Assembly (NCBI GenBank): GCA_964454575.1
Contig: CAYVTG010000024.1
Span: 1 to 22,566 of the forward strand
Length of the DNA stretch: 22,566 bases
Source of the DNA: Haladaptatiplasma sp964454575
GTDB taxonomy: Archaea; Thermoplasmatota; Thermoplasmata; Halarchaeoplasmatales; Halarchaeoplasmataceae
Direction of reading: 5' to 3'
A program made the translations under genes and the position numbers. Below the pieces are notes generated by a model, which had not been told where the DNA came from, did not search any database, and worked only from the letters and a program-made list of their open reading frames with translations. Position 1 is the stretch's first letter. Each line of letters starts with the position of its first letter. Shown here one piece after another: positions 6,119-13,654 of the stretch.

Positions 6119-6625
6119 ATGAAAAAGACGAAAGTAATGGTCGACACAAATATACTCTCTACTTTTGCTAAAATTAGGAGATTAGAGATATTGTTCAAGA
6201 TAATGGGTAGAGACCAATTGTACGTTTCCAATTCGGTTTTACATGAACTGGATATGGCGAAAAGTTTAGGTTATGACTTCGTTCAAAACATTTTTGGTTA
6301 CATAGACATCAAAAAGATTTCTATCCTCTCGATGAATGACGAAGAGAAAGATTTCTATCTCGAACTGCCCAATTCTTTCGGAGAGGGAGAAAGAGAATCA
6401 GTAGCAATATCAAAATACCGAAGTCATATCTTCGTGAGCAATGAAAAAAGAGTTAAAAATTACTGCGATAGAAATAATATCTATATCGTGGATTTACCAA
6501 CGCTATTAAGAAGGGCATGGAAAACTGGGCTGATAGAGAAAGAAATAGTTAGAAAAATGGTCGAAATGATAGAGGAAAAAGATAACATAATCTTCAAAAA
6601 CAAATCTATTATATTTGAAGAGTAA
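6119..6625 (+). CDS. PIN-domain toxin (VapC-like, DUF3368 type)
   Basis: 168 residues. PIN nucleases cleave RNA, often tRNA or rRNA, with a cluster of acidic residues holding metal. Visible here are VDTNIL (D9), LHELDMA (E43) and GEGERESVAIS (E91, E93). The fourth conserved site, usually TND or DD, reads SNEKR at 107-111, so Glu or Asn would stand in for Asp. The helix-rich C-terminus ending in an acidic tail fits the DUF3368 subgroup, which commonly pairs with UPF0175 antitoxins. The start lies nine bases after the antitoxin stop, with a GTGAAAGG stretch just before the ATG. The pair is likely a complete, translationally linked toxin-antitoxin operon. Confidence 0.82.
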   Translation: MKKTKVMVDTNILSTFAKIRRLEILFKIMGRDQLYVSNSVLHELDMAKSLGYDFVQNIFGYIDIKKISILSMNDEEKDFYLELPNSFGEGERESVAISKYRSHIFVSNEKRVKNYCDRNNIYIVDLPTLLRRAWKTGLIEKEIVRKMVEMIEEKDNIIFKNKSIIFEE

Positions 6626-6704
6626 GAAAAGGTCTACATCGGATAATCAGTTAAGTTGCATCCTTTGATCAGACCTGGATGTCCGCCTACAGATCGTATG
6701 GTGG

Positions 6705-7118
6705 TCACTCATCGTCCAGGTCGATCCCTTCGATCTCTCGCCCTTCTTTACGTAGATAATCTTTGATGGCTTCTCTGAGGGCATCGGATGCCAGATTGGA
6801 GCAGTGCATCTTTATGGGAGGAAGCCCTTCTAATTCATAGGCGACGTCGTCTCTTGTGATGTCGTAGGCCTCTTTCAGTGTCTTTCCCTCGGCCATCTCG
6901 GTGATCATGGATGAAGTCGCTATAGCGGCGGCGCAACCGAAAGTTTTGAAGCGGATATCTGTGATGACATCGTCCTCTACCTTGAGGTATATCTTCATGA
7001 GGTCTCCGCACACTGGGTTACCCGCTTCTCCGACGGCATCGGCGTCTTCGATCTCGCCCATGTTGCGTGGATTCTGGAAGTGTTCCATAACTACCTTACT
7101 ATACAGGTCTTTTGCCAT
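6705..7118 (-). CDS. iscU: iron-sulfur cluster scaffold protein IscU/NifU-N family
   Basis: 137 residues. IscU-type scaffolds assemble [2Fe-2S] and [4Fe-4S] clusters from cysteine-desulfurase sulfur and hand them to apoproteins. All ligands are present: C37 and D39 in GNPVCGD, C62 in FKTFGCAAAIATSS, and C106 with H105 in KMHCSNLA. Length is normal. I place the start at the ATG at 7118 rather than the upstream GTG at 7127, because the GTG is part of a GTGATC ribosome binding site six bases before the ATG. No desulfurase gene lies next to it, so the partner must be elsewhere. It is transcribed away from pyrH, with a shared palindromic promoter region. Confidence 0.93.
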   Translation of the reverse strand: MAKDLYSKVVMEHFQNPRNMGEIEDADAVGEAGNPVCGDLMKIYLKVEDDVITDIRFKTFGCAAAIATSSMITEMAEGKTLKEAYDITRDDVAYELEGLPPIKMHCSNLASDALREAIKDYLRKEGREIEGIDLDDE

Positions 7119-7162
7119 TTTGATCACACGTTATTAAAAGTTACATGGTAATATATGTTACC

Positions 7163-7177
7163 CTTGCACCGTGCAAG
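7163..7177. promoter_or_regulatory. palindrome between iscU and pyrH, possible operator
   Basis: CTTGCAC, C, GTGCAAG: a perfect 7-1-7 inverted repeat. It sits next to a second inverted repeat, GGTAA-6-TTACC (7147-7162), which also contains the AT-rich TATATG core suited to the iscU promoter on the minus strand. The position suggests a dimeric regulator controlling one or both divergent genes. No regulator is identified in the window. Confidence 0.5.
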
Positions 7178-7215
7178 TTAAATAATCAAAGTCCCTTGAA
7201 CTATCAGGTGTTAAC

Positions 7216-7914
7216 TTGAAAGAAGATCTTGTACTCTCAATAGGCGGCTCGATACTGCTTCCGGAAGACGAAGATGTGTCCAACATAAAATATATCGCAG
7301 AAGTTTTGTTGGAAGCTTCCAAAAGCAAAAAACTGTATCTGGTGATAGGCGGTGGCAGGACCGCACGTCGATACATCAATTGGGGTCGCGCACTGGGTGC
7401 CAACGAAGCCACCCTGGACGATCTCGGTATCGAGACATCTCGATTGAACGCGAGGCTGCTTATAATCGCCCTGGGCAGATCGGCTTATTCCGTCCCGGCA
7501 AAAAATTTCGACGAAGCGATCTCAGCAGGAAATCATTATCCTATCGTGACTATGGGAGGCACCCACCCTGGCCACACCACTGACGCCGTCGCAGCCATGT
7601 TGGCCGAGCGATTACACGTAAAACGGATGCTGAATGTAACATCGGTAGACGGTGTTTATACGGCGGATCCCCGAAAAGATCCCGATGCGGAACACATAGA
7701 AAAGATGGGCTACGACCGACTCATCGAAATCGTCTCCAAGGGTGAAAGGGGGGCAGGCCCGAACATCGTTTTCGATCCCCTGGCAGCCAAGATAATCAAG
7801 AGGGCGAGGATCACCACTCAGATCATCTCGGGCTACGACCTGGATAATATGCGTAAGGCCATAGAGGACGACGAATTCACCGGAACTACCGTATCATCTA
7901 TACAGACTAAATAG
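7216..7914 (+). CDS. pyrH: uridylate kinase (UMP kinase), archaeal type
   Basis: 232 residues of the amino acid kinase fold; phosphorylates UMP to UDP with ATP in pyrimidine nucleotide synthesis. Seen: SIGGSILL near the start (phosphate-binding glycines), VIGGGRTARRYI (43-54), the archaeal signature DLGIETSRLNARLLI (69-83), MGGTHPGHTTDAVAAMLAE (113-131) and VTSVDGVYTADPRKDPDA (141-158), which distinguishes UMP kinases from glutamate or isopentenyl phosphate kinases. The start is a TTG at 7216, supported by AGGTG six bases upstream; no in-frame ATG near the N-terminus would keep the first strand. Probably monocistronic. Confidence 0.93.
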   Translation: MKEDLVLSIGGSILLPEDEDVSNIKYIAEVLLEASKSKKLYLVIGGGRTARRYINWGRALGANEATLDDLGIETSRLNARLLIIALGRSAYSVPAKNFDEAISAGNHYPIVTMGGTHPGHTTDAVAAMLAERLHVKRMLNVTSVDGVYTADPRKDPDAEHIEKMGYDRLIEIVSKGERGAGPNIVFDPLAAKIIKRARITTQIISGYDLDNMRKAIEDDEFTGTTVSSIQTK

Positions 7915-7928
7915 ACTATATAAGACAT

Positions 7929-7937
7929 ATTTATATA
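7929..7937 (+). promoter_or_regulatory. TATA box of the phosphate transporter gene
   Basis: ATTTATATA centred about 31 nt before the ATG at 7964, with no ribosome binding site after it. This spacing predicts a very short or absent leader. It lies directly after the pyrH stop, so the phosphate genes have their own promoter. Confidence 0.55.
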
Positions 7938-7963
7938 CATACTTAATTTCATCACAAAATAAG

Positions 7964-9202
7964 ATGTTCGGCTTAAGTCCAACAGAGGCAATATTCCTGA
8001 CGGCGGCCGGTATTTATATGGCTTGGAACATAGGTGCTAATGATGTAGCTAATTCTATGTCCACTGCAGTGGGTGCTAAAGCCATCACCTATAAACAGGC
8101 CATCATCATCGCATCCATACTAACGGTGGCAGGCGCAGTTCTCGTTGGGGAGCACGTAACGGCGACGGTCAAGGGGGGCATATTCGATCCCTCAGAAATA
8201 GACTCCATGCATCTCGCGTTGGGTGGCCTTGCGGCGGTACTTGCCGCAGGTATGTGGGTGACCATCGCCACATGGAAGTCACTCCCTATCTCAACATCTC
8301 ATTCCATAATCGGCGGTATGTTCGGCTTCGGTTTAGTGGCCGGCGGGCCCTCCATCATCTCGTGGAATACCATGGGAAAAGTGCTGCTCAGCTGGGTAAC
8401 ATCCCCTATCACCGGAGCGATACTCGCCTTCATCATATTCAATATAATCATCAAACTCATCTTCAATGCAGACGAACCATACCGTAGGGCAAGGAAATTG
8501 ACACCGTTCTTCCTATTTGCCACCTTCTTTATCATCTCGATGTCTCTTTTTTTCGATACCGCACTGGCACGTAAGCTATTCGGTAGGGATCTTCTAAACT
8601 TAGAGGTGATATTATTCGCATCTCTGATCGGTGCGGTGATCGGATCTGTCGGTAAATATTTCATATTGAAAGGGGTGGAGGACGGCGACGATTACGAAGG
8701 GGTGGAAAGCATATTCAAGAATCTACAGGTCATCACATCGTGTTTCGTTGCATTCTCTCACGGGGCAAACGATGTGGCGAATGCGATCGGACCACTTCTC
8801 TTAGTCGTGGAAAATGTCATCCCCAAAGAAAGATTTCCATTCTTCTTGGGTGGAGACTATCTATTGTTCATAGGCGGTATGGGTATAGCAGTCGGATTAT
8901 CCACATGGGGCTACAAGGTGATCAAAACCGTAGGATTCAGCGTAACGAAGCTGACCAATACACGCGGATTCTCAGTGGACTTCGGAGCGGCTACCACCAT
9001 CCTGGTGGCGAGCAAGATGGGCATGCCCATATCCACCAGCCACGTTGTTGTCGGATCTGTGTTCGGTGTGGGATTAGCCAGAGGTCTCGAAGCCATCAAT
9101 CTTTCTGTCTTGAGGAACATAGTCATATCTTGGATCATCACGGTCCCCATCGCGGCGGGGACAAGCGTATTACTTTACATATCATTCTTACAGTTAATTT
9201 AA
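7964..9202 (+). CDS. pit: low-affinity inorganic phosphate transporter, PiT family
   Basis: 412 residues, about ten to twelve membrane helices. PiT proteins move phosphate, often as a metal-phosphate complex, by coupling to H+ or Na+. Both halves of the inverted repeat carry the family signature: WNIGANDVANS (22-31 region) and SHGANDVANAIGPL (about 265-278), each followed later by STSHSIIGGMFGFG and STSHVVVGSVFGVG. The middle soluble loop near 230-245 is acidic. The gene is followed 29 nt later by a DUF47 partner and then by an AbrB-PhoU regulator, a usual archaeal arrangement. Sulfate permeases of the same superfamily are less likely, given the exact GANDVAN motifs and the neighbours. Confidence 0.95.
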   Translation: MFGLSPTEAIFLTAAGIYMAWNIGANDVANSMSTAVGAKAITYKQAIIIASILTVAGAVLVGEHVTATVKGGIFDPSEIDSMHLALGGLAAVLAAGMWVTIATWKSLPISTSHSIIGGMFGFGLVAGGPSIISWNTMGKVLLSWVTSPITGAILAFIIFNIIIKLIFNADEPYRRARKLTPFFLFATFFIISMSLFFDTALARKLFGRDLLNLEVILFASLIGAVIGSVGKYFILKGVEDGDDYEGVESIFKNLQVITSCFVAFSHGANDVANAIGPLLLVVENVIPKERFPFFLGGDYLLFIGGMGIAVGLSTWGYKVIKTVGFSVTKLTNTRGFSVDFGAATTILVASKMGMPISTSHVVVGSVFGVGLARGLEAINLSVLRNIVISWIITVPIAAGTSVLLYISFLQLI

Positions 9203-9231
9203 AATAAAAAGAAACATATATGGTGTTTAAT

Positions 9232-9918
9232 ATGGGCGCAAAATACAGACGGGCGAGTTTGGAAGGGATGTTCTTTAAGTCCCCATTCGACGGGTTACGC
9301 AAACACTCCCAGTTGATCAAAGATGCAACCGGGGAATTGAAAAAAGGCATACAGCTTTACATCGAAGGAGATTACGATGACGCACAGCAGTCATTCGACG
9401 AAGTATCCAAGTTGGAACATCAAGCAGATAAGGTAAAGATGTCCGTACGTGAGAATCTTCCCAGCTTCATCTTCATGCCTATTCGACGGGACGATTTTTT
9501 ACATCTACTCAAAGAAGCCGATTCCATACTAGACTACGCAAAAGACGTCGGCGTATTGCTGCATATGCGCGAAGAACCCATACCCGATTTTGTCAAGGAA
9601 GACTTCAAGATATTCTCCGAAAAGGTTTTTTCAGCAGTCGAGAAATTCGAAGAGCTCATGGATGCTTTTTCTCAGCTTTTAGAATCCTCCTTCGGCAAAA
9701 AATCCAAAGAAGATATCCGAAGGCTCCAGCATGACATAGGAAAACTGGAGTACGAGGCGGATAAGGTGGAAAAATCGATATCTCGTGCGCTCTTTAACTA
9801 CGACGATTCGCCTCTGACGGCAGTACATCTTCTCAAGGTCGTTGACCGTATGGACGCCATCGCGGATCATGCCGAGAATGTAGGCGATATGATAGATTCT
9901 ATACTTGAATCTCGGTGA
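9232..9918 (+). CDS. DUF47 family PhoU-like accessory protein of the phosphate transporter
   Basis: 228 residues, nearly all helical, with two PhoU-like three-helix bundles: acidic and histidine residues in ELKKGIQLYIEGDYDDAQQ, SKLEHQADKVKMSVRENL, and again KLEYEADKVEKSISRALF and VVDRMDAIADHAENVGDMI. The E-x-x-x-D and D-x-x-x-H pairs are the metal-binding motifs of PhoU relatives. DUF47 proteins are nearly always next to PiT genes and are thought to bind to or regulate the transporter. I favour the ATG at 9232 (MGAKYRR), which has GGTG eight bases upstream; the in-frame ATG at 9220 lacks one and would add four residues. Likely co-transcribed with the transporter. Confidence 0.9.
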   Translation: MGAKYRRASLEGMFFKSPFDGLRKHSQLIKDATGELKKGIQLYIEGDYDDAQQSFDEVSKLEHQADKVKMSVRENLPSFIFMPIRRDDFLHLLKEADSILDYAKDVGVLLHMREEPIPDFVKEDFKIFSEKVFSAVEKFEELMDAFSQLLESSFGKKSKEDIRRLQHDIGKLEYEADKVEKSISRALFNYDDSPLTAVHLLKVVDRMDAIADHAENVGDMIDSILESR

Positions 9919-9958
9919 GTATATATTCCTCTCAAAAACTAAATACTCGTAAAAAATT

Positions 9959-9966
9959 CTAAATAG
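9959..9966 (+). promoter_or_regulatory. TATA-like box of the AbrB-PhoU gene
   Basis: CTAAATAG centred about 26 nt before the ATG at 9988, in an AT-rich 69-nt gap; no ribosome binding site follows, so a leaderless transcript is likely. The regulator may thus be transcribed separately from the transporter pair. Confidence 0.4.
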
Positions 9967-9987
9967 AAGTACCTTATTTTATCTTTT

Positions 9988-10986
9988 ATGGTCGAAACAA
10001 GGAAAGTGCAGATAACCGGTGGAGCTACATACATAATCTCGTTACCTAAATCATGGGCTATGGAGAAGAACCTGAGCCCCGGAGATAGTTTGACGCTAGC
10101 CCCCAGAAGTGATGGGACCATCGTCATAAGCTCCGAACGGGACTTCGAGAAAAAGGTGAACACAAAACAACTCGATCTTAACGGATATGACCCAAATACA
10201 CTCATACGGTCACTCATAGGTACATACATGGCCGGTTACACCATGGTGGAATTGACGGATAAGAAAGGTATAAAGCCGGATATAAGGAGTGCCATAATGC
10301 GTTTCACCCGTATGGTCATCGGTCCTGAGATAATCGAGGAATCCGAAACCAGGATAATATTGAAGGATTTGATAGATCCTTCGGAATTTTCACAGCGAAA
10401 AGGTCTGAAGAGGATGTACCTGATGGTGAAGAAGATGCACGAGGACGCCATACTTTCCTTCGAAGAAGGCGATAACGCCCTTGCCAAGGACGTTATCGAG
10501 CGAGACAGCGACGTCGACAGACTATACTGGATGATAACCAAGCACTACAATATGCTCATGGCGAATTCGAGATTGATAGATAATCTTGAGATCACCAGGG
10601 AGAGAAGTTTAGGCTATATGCTGGTGTCCAGGGCCATGGAGCGGATCGGCGACCACGCCGTCAGGATCGCCAGAAACACCATGATACTCTCCGACGGCTT
10701 CAAAGAAGGTTTACTCCAGGATATAAAAAAGGAGAGTAAATTGGCAATGGATATACTGGGTGGAGCTTCCGATTCATTCTTTAACGAAGACCTGAAGAAA
10801 GCCAATGCATCCATCGATATGCGAGAGAAGCTGGAGGCAATGAACGATAAGCTCATGAAGGTTGTAAAGGAGGAACGAAAGGTGGATGTTACGGGACTTT
10901 CGTACATATTAGAGAGCATTTCAAGGACCGGCTCCTATGCAACGGATATCTCGGAGATCAGTATCAACTATATCATGTCGGAATGA
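9988..10986 (+). CDS. phosphate uptake regulator: AbrB DNA-binding domain fused to PhoU
   Basis: 332 residues. Residues 3-50 (ETRKVQITGGATYIISLPKSW, then LSPGDSLTLAP and TIVISS) form a SpoVT/AbrB swapped-hairpin DNA-binding domain. Residues about 110-330 are helical PhoU repeats, with RDSDVDRLYWMITKHYNML and AMERIGDHAVRIARNTM as the metal-binding signature, and a second half ending TGSYATDISEISINY. This fusion is common in archaea, where it is thought to link phosphate or metal sensing to transcription. Its place after pit and the DUF47 gene suggests it controls them. It ends 14 bases from the convergent surface-glycan operon. Confidence 0.9.
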   Translation: MVETRKVQITGGATYIISLPKSWAMEKNLSPGDSLTLAPRSDGTIVISSERDFEKKVNTKQLDLNGYDPNTLIRSLIGTYMAGYTMVELTDKKGIKPDIRSAIMRFTRMVIGPEIIEESETRIILKDLIDPSEFSQRKGLKRMYLMVKKMHEDAILSFEEGDNALAKDVIERDSDVDRLYWMITKHYNMLMANSRLIDNLEITRERSLGYMLVSRAMERIGDHAVRIARNTMILSDGFKEGLLQDIKKESKLAMDILGGASDSFFNEDLKKANASIDMREKLEAMNDKLMKVVKEERKVDVTGLSYILESISRTGSYATDISEISINYIMSE

Positions 10987-11000
10987 CACCATGATCTAAA

Positions 11001-13469
11001 TCATCTACCGAATATCTTATCGAAAACAGTCCCTTCTGATCGTATTTTCTCAAGTCTGGATCCGAGTGCGTCTTTCTCAGCTCTATGATCTCGGTTCAAC
11101 TTATTTAACCTGTTAAGCACATCTTTTTTATCTATACCCCCCCTGGAATCGATGTGATATTCTAATTGGTCAAAATCATCTAAAAGTTCCTTATACTTGA
11201 TCGCCCACCCTATGACTAAAGCAGGCACTGTGTTTTTGTAAGCGTGGATGATAGAATGATACCGTGATCCGACGATAAAATCGAATTGAGATATCAGATC
11301 CTCCAATTCTACCGCATCAAGTTCTTCATATATCAGTTCCACATCAACATCGTCGGGGTAGAATTCCTTTATCCTCCTGCAGATATCGAAGTCCTCCGGA
11401 GAATGCCTGAAAATGTATACTTTTTTTCCATATCTCAACAATTCTTTGATCATCATTCTATAGACGGAATAGATCTTATTTTGGTCACTTCTTTTCATTA
11501 TCTGAGAATTGGGTACGATACCTACGGAATTATCCGGAATATCGAAACTTCTTGATCTGCTTTCGTTTGAAAAGATATTTCCTCGTTCATATCCTTTGTT
11601 CATCAAAACTATATCCCTGGCGTGCTCTACATTTTTCCTTGTAAACCCTTTGATGGACTCAACTCCCGCCATTTCTCTGGAAAATATCTTCTCGGGATAA
11701 CCGAGATATTTTTTCATCGCAGGATATAACATGATCTTTTCCATCATCGAATATTCGAAGGGTCCTAGGGACTGTGGTAAAATGTAGAAAGGTACATTGA
11801 ATCTTTTAGCGATCATTATGTTCATAAGATAATCATATTCTTTGATAGGTAGCCTCGTCTCCTGGTCGCCCATCTGTGAAGATAGTGCATACCCGCTTAT
11901 ATCTATGAAGATACAGGCACCCTTTATTATCTTCTCGATCTCATCATAATTTCTGAGATACGGTGATTCGTGCCGACCGAACGTCTGCCCGGAGCTCAAT
12001 AAGTTCACTCTGGTGAGTACGTCCCAGGGTTTGATTTTAAAATTATAAGTTCGCTTATCCAGTTCATCTCTTTCGAAATCCCTTGTTTTGAAAAGGTACA
12101 CCTCTTTTTCAGGGAACCTTCTTTTCACCTGATCCACGACCGTAAATGTCATGGCCTGAGCACCCTTATTGAATAGATTACCACCGATTATTACCACATT
12201 ATCCCCATCATTTGATCTCCCAGCTCTATCTGCTATCAAATCTTTGAGTACAGTTTTCCCGACTACTATACCCGACCTGAACATCAGCTTGTACATGTTT
12301 ATATCAGGGGATGAAACCGCACGCTTTATCTTTTTAAATTTAGATTCTCTACCCCATCCGATGTGTCTTTTCTTTTTCGATAGTTCCCTCCTGACACTTT
12401 TTTCAATATCGCTGTCACCTTTCAACGCTCTTCGAAACTCAAGGTTCTTTTTTTTATGGGATATACTCTGAGAACGGATCACGGATTTCATACTCACCCT
12501 TTCCCGATCGAAATGGTCTTTGTAAGAATCCCACATATCTTTTCCTTTCTCCGTCCTTACGATGATGTTTGACCTTCCCGGCGTATTTTTACCTTCGATA
12601 TAACAGTCTCCGAAAGATATATCGGCTTCTCTAGCTAATTTGTCTAGACAGTAAATGCATCGTTCTAACTGAAAGAACTTTTTTACTTTCGTTCTTTCAC
12701 TCTTATCTAATATCATCTCCCTACCCGAATCGAAGTGTAGTTTAACGTCACCAGGCCAACCGTTCTTTTCTTTGTTCCTATAATCGAACTTGATAAGTTT
12801 CTCCTGTTTTTTAGCGAACTGATATCCGAAATATTTTAGGAGGTTGAAATTCAAAGTTTTGTCACAAAAAAGTCCGAAGAACAGAAGGTTCTTATCGTCG
12901 ATGTCATATCTTCGGATGTAATTTTTTATACCGGTGATCTGGCATGGGGTCCCCACGATAATATATTTCGACAGCGGTTCTTTTTTTAAGGTTTTGATTA
13001 TATTGTATACCGATGCCGGAACGTATTTTGACTTGGATGCAGCCCTGATATCTTCTTTATTTTTAGCCAATTTTAGTCTAGCGGGTTCTTCATTGAAAGT
13101 ATCGAATTCGAGTACAAAAGCTCCGTCATGATCCCCTTCATCCACCGATTTTATGAGCAATTGTGTGATGACTCCTCCGCTGGTAGATGCCTGTAAAATA
13201 TCCCAATCGCGGGTAAATACTGAATACGTTTCAAGGTATTCTCCTGTGATTTCATCTTCAAAATCCGTGCTGAATCGTTTCGAACCGGGAACTTTTCCCG
13301 GGCACAGACTCAAACACGCTCCACAATCGATACAACGTACCGAGTCTATCTTTGGTAAAAACTGACCCGAACAGTATTCCATCTCGATGGCATCAGTGGG
13401 GCATACTGCACTGCAGATTTCGCAGGATAGACAGAGATTTGCTTCTCGAATATCTTCGACATACATCAT
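11001..13469 (-). CDS. fusion of a ferredoxin/FrhB-like reductase and a polysaccharide pyruvyl transferase
   Basis: 822 residues. Residues 10-58 hold two [4Fe-4S] motifs: CLSCEICSAVCP (C13, C16, C19, C23) and CIDCGACLSLCP (C46, C49, C52, C56). Residues about 80-350 are FrhB/FdhB-like, with TSGGVITQLL, GTPCQITGIK (C176) and CIYCLDKLAREADISFGDC (C271, C274, C289), a flavin and iron-sulfur reductase module. Residues about 424-775 are a polysaccharide pyruvyl transferase (CsaB/WcaK type): VVIIGGNLFNKGAQAM, LPQSLGPF and VGSRYHSIIHA. The two functions are often separate neighbours in surface-polysaccharide clusters; here they are one chain. Probably transfers or reduces pyruvyl groups on a glycan; the electron donor is unknown. 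Start at 13469 has GGTGA just upstream. Last gene of the operon. Confidence 0.9.
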   Translation of the reverse strand: MMYVEDIREANLCLSCEICSAVCPTDAIEMEYCSGQFLPKIDSVRCIDCGACLSLCPGKVPGSKRFSTDFEDEITGEYLETYSVFTRDWDILQASTSGGVITQLLIKSVDEGDHDGAFVLEFDTFNEEPARLKLAKNKEDIRAASKSKYVPASVYNIIKTLKKEPLSKYIIVGTPCQITGIKNYIRRYDIDDKNLLFFGLFCDKTLNFNLLKYFGYQFAKKQEKLIKFDYRNKEKNGWPGDVKLHFDSGREMILDKSERTKVKKFFQLERCIYCLDKLAREADISFGDCYIEGKNTPGRSNIIVRTEKGKDMWDSYKDHFDRERVSMKSVIRSQSISHKKKNLEFRRALKGDSDIEKSVRRELSKKKRHIGWGRESKFKKIKRAVSSPDINMYKLMFRSGIVVGKTVLKDLIADRAGRSNDGDNVVIIGGNLFNKGAQAMTFTVVDQVKRRFPEKEVYLFKTRDFERDELDKRTYNFKIKPWDVLTRVNLLSSGQTFGRHESPYLRNYDEIEKIIKGACIFIDISGYALSSQMGDQETRLPIKEYDYLMNIMIAKRFNVPFYILPQSLGPFEYSMMEKIMLYPAMKKYLGYPEKIFSREMAGVESIKGFTRKNVEHARDIVLMNKGYERGNIFSNESRSRSFDIPDNSVGIVPNSQIMKRSDQNKIYSVYRMMIKELLRYGKKVYIFRHSPEDFDICRRIKEFYPDDVDVELIYEELDAVELEDLISQFDFIVGSRYHSIIHAYKNTVPALVIGWAIKYKELLDDFDQLEYHIDSRGGIDKKDVLNRLNKLNRDHRAEKDALGSRLEKIRSEGTVFDKIFGR

Positions 13470-13535
13470 ATCTCACCGAGTATGAAAAGCTCGACTTTTC
13501 TTTTACCCAACTTTGACCGTAAGAGATAAAAGATA

Positions 13536-13582
13536 CTCTTAGTGCAGCTTGTTTACGCAAACCAAACTCATCTCACTAAGAG
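13536..13582 (-). promoter_or_regulatory. long-spaced inverted repeat in the gap before the fusion gene
   Basis: CTCTTAGTG (13536-13544) and CACTAAGAG (13574-13582) are perfect complements 29 bases apart; three more outer pairs (ATA/TAT) form if bases 13583-13585 bulge. The 185-nt gap 13470-13654 is by far the longest within this gene row, so the repeat may be an operator, attenuator or internal promoter element for the fusion gene. Nothing else is visible in the gap. Confidence 0.4.
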
Positions 13583-13654
13583 CAGTATGCATAAAACGGG
13601 CAACAATATATCTTTTCCCATGGGATATGCACAATTTTTACTTTGATAGTAACC

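Noticed and set aside
7119..7127. GTG start for iscU
   Set aside because: The GTG is part of the GTGATC ribosome binding site for the ATG at 7118, where the normal IscU N-terminus begins.
8740..9207. 155-codon frame overlapping the phosphate transporter
   Set aside because: It reads out of frame through a clear PiT protein and gives an Arg/His/Cys-rich translation typical of a shadow frame.
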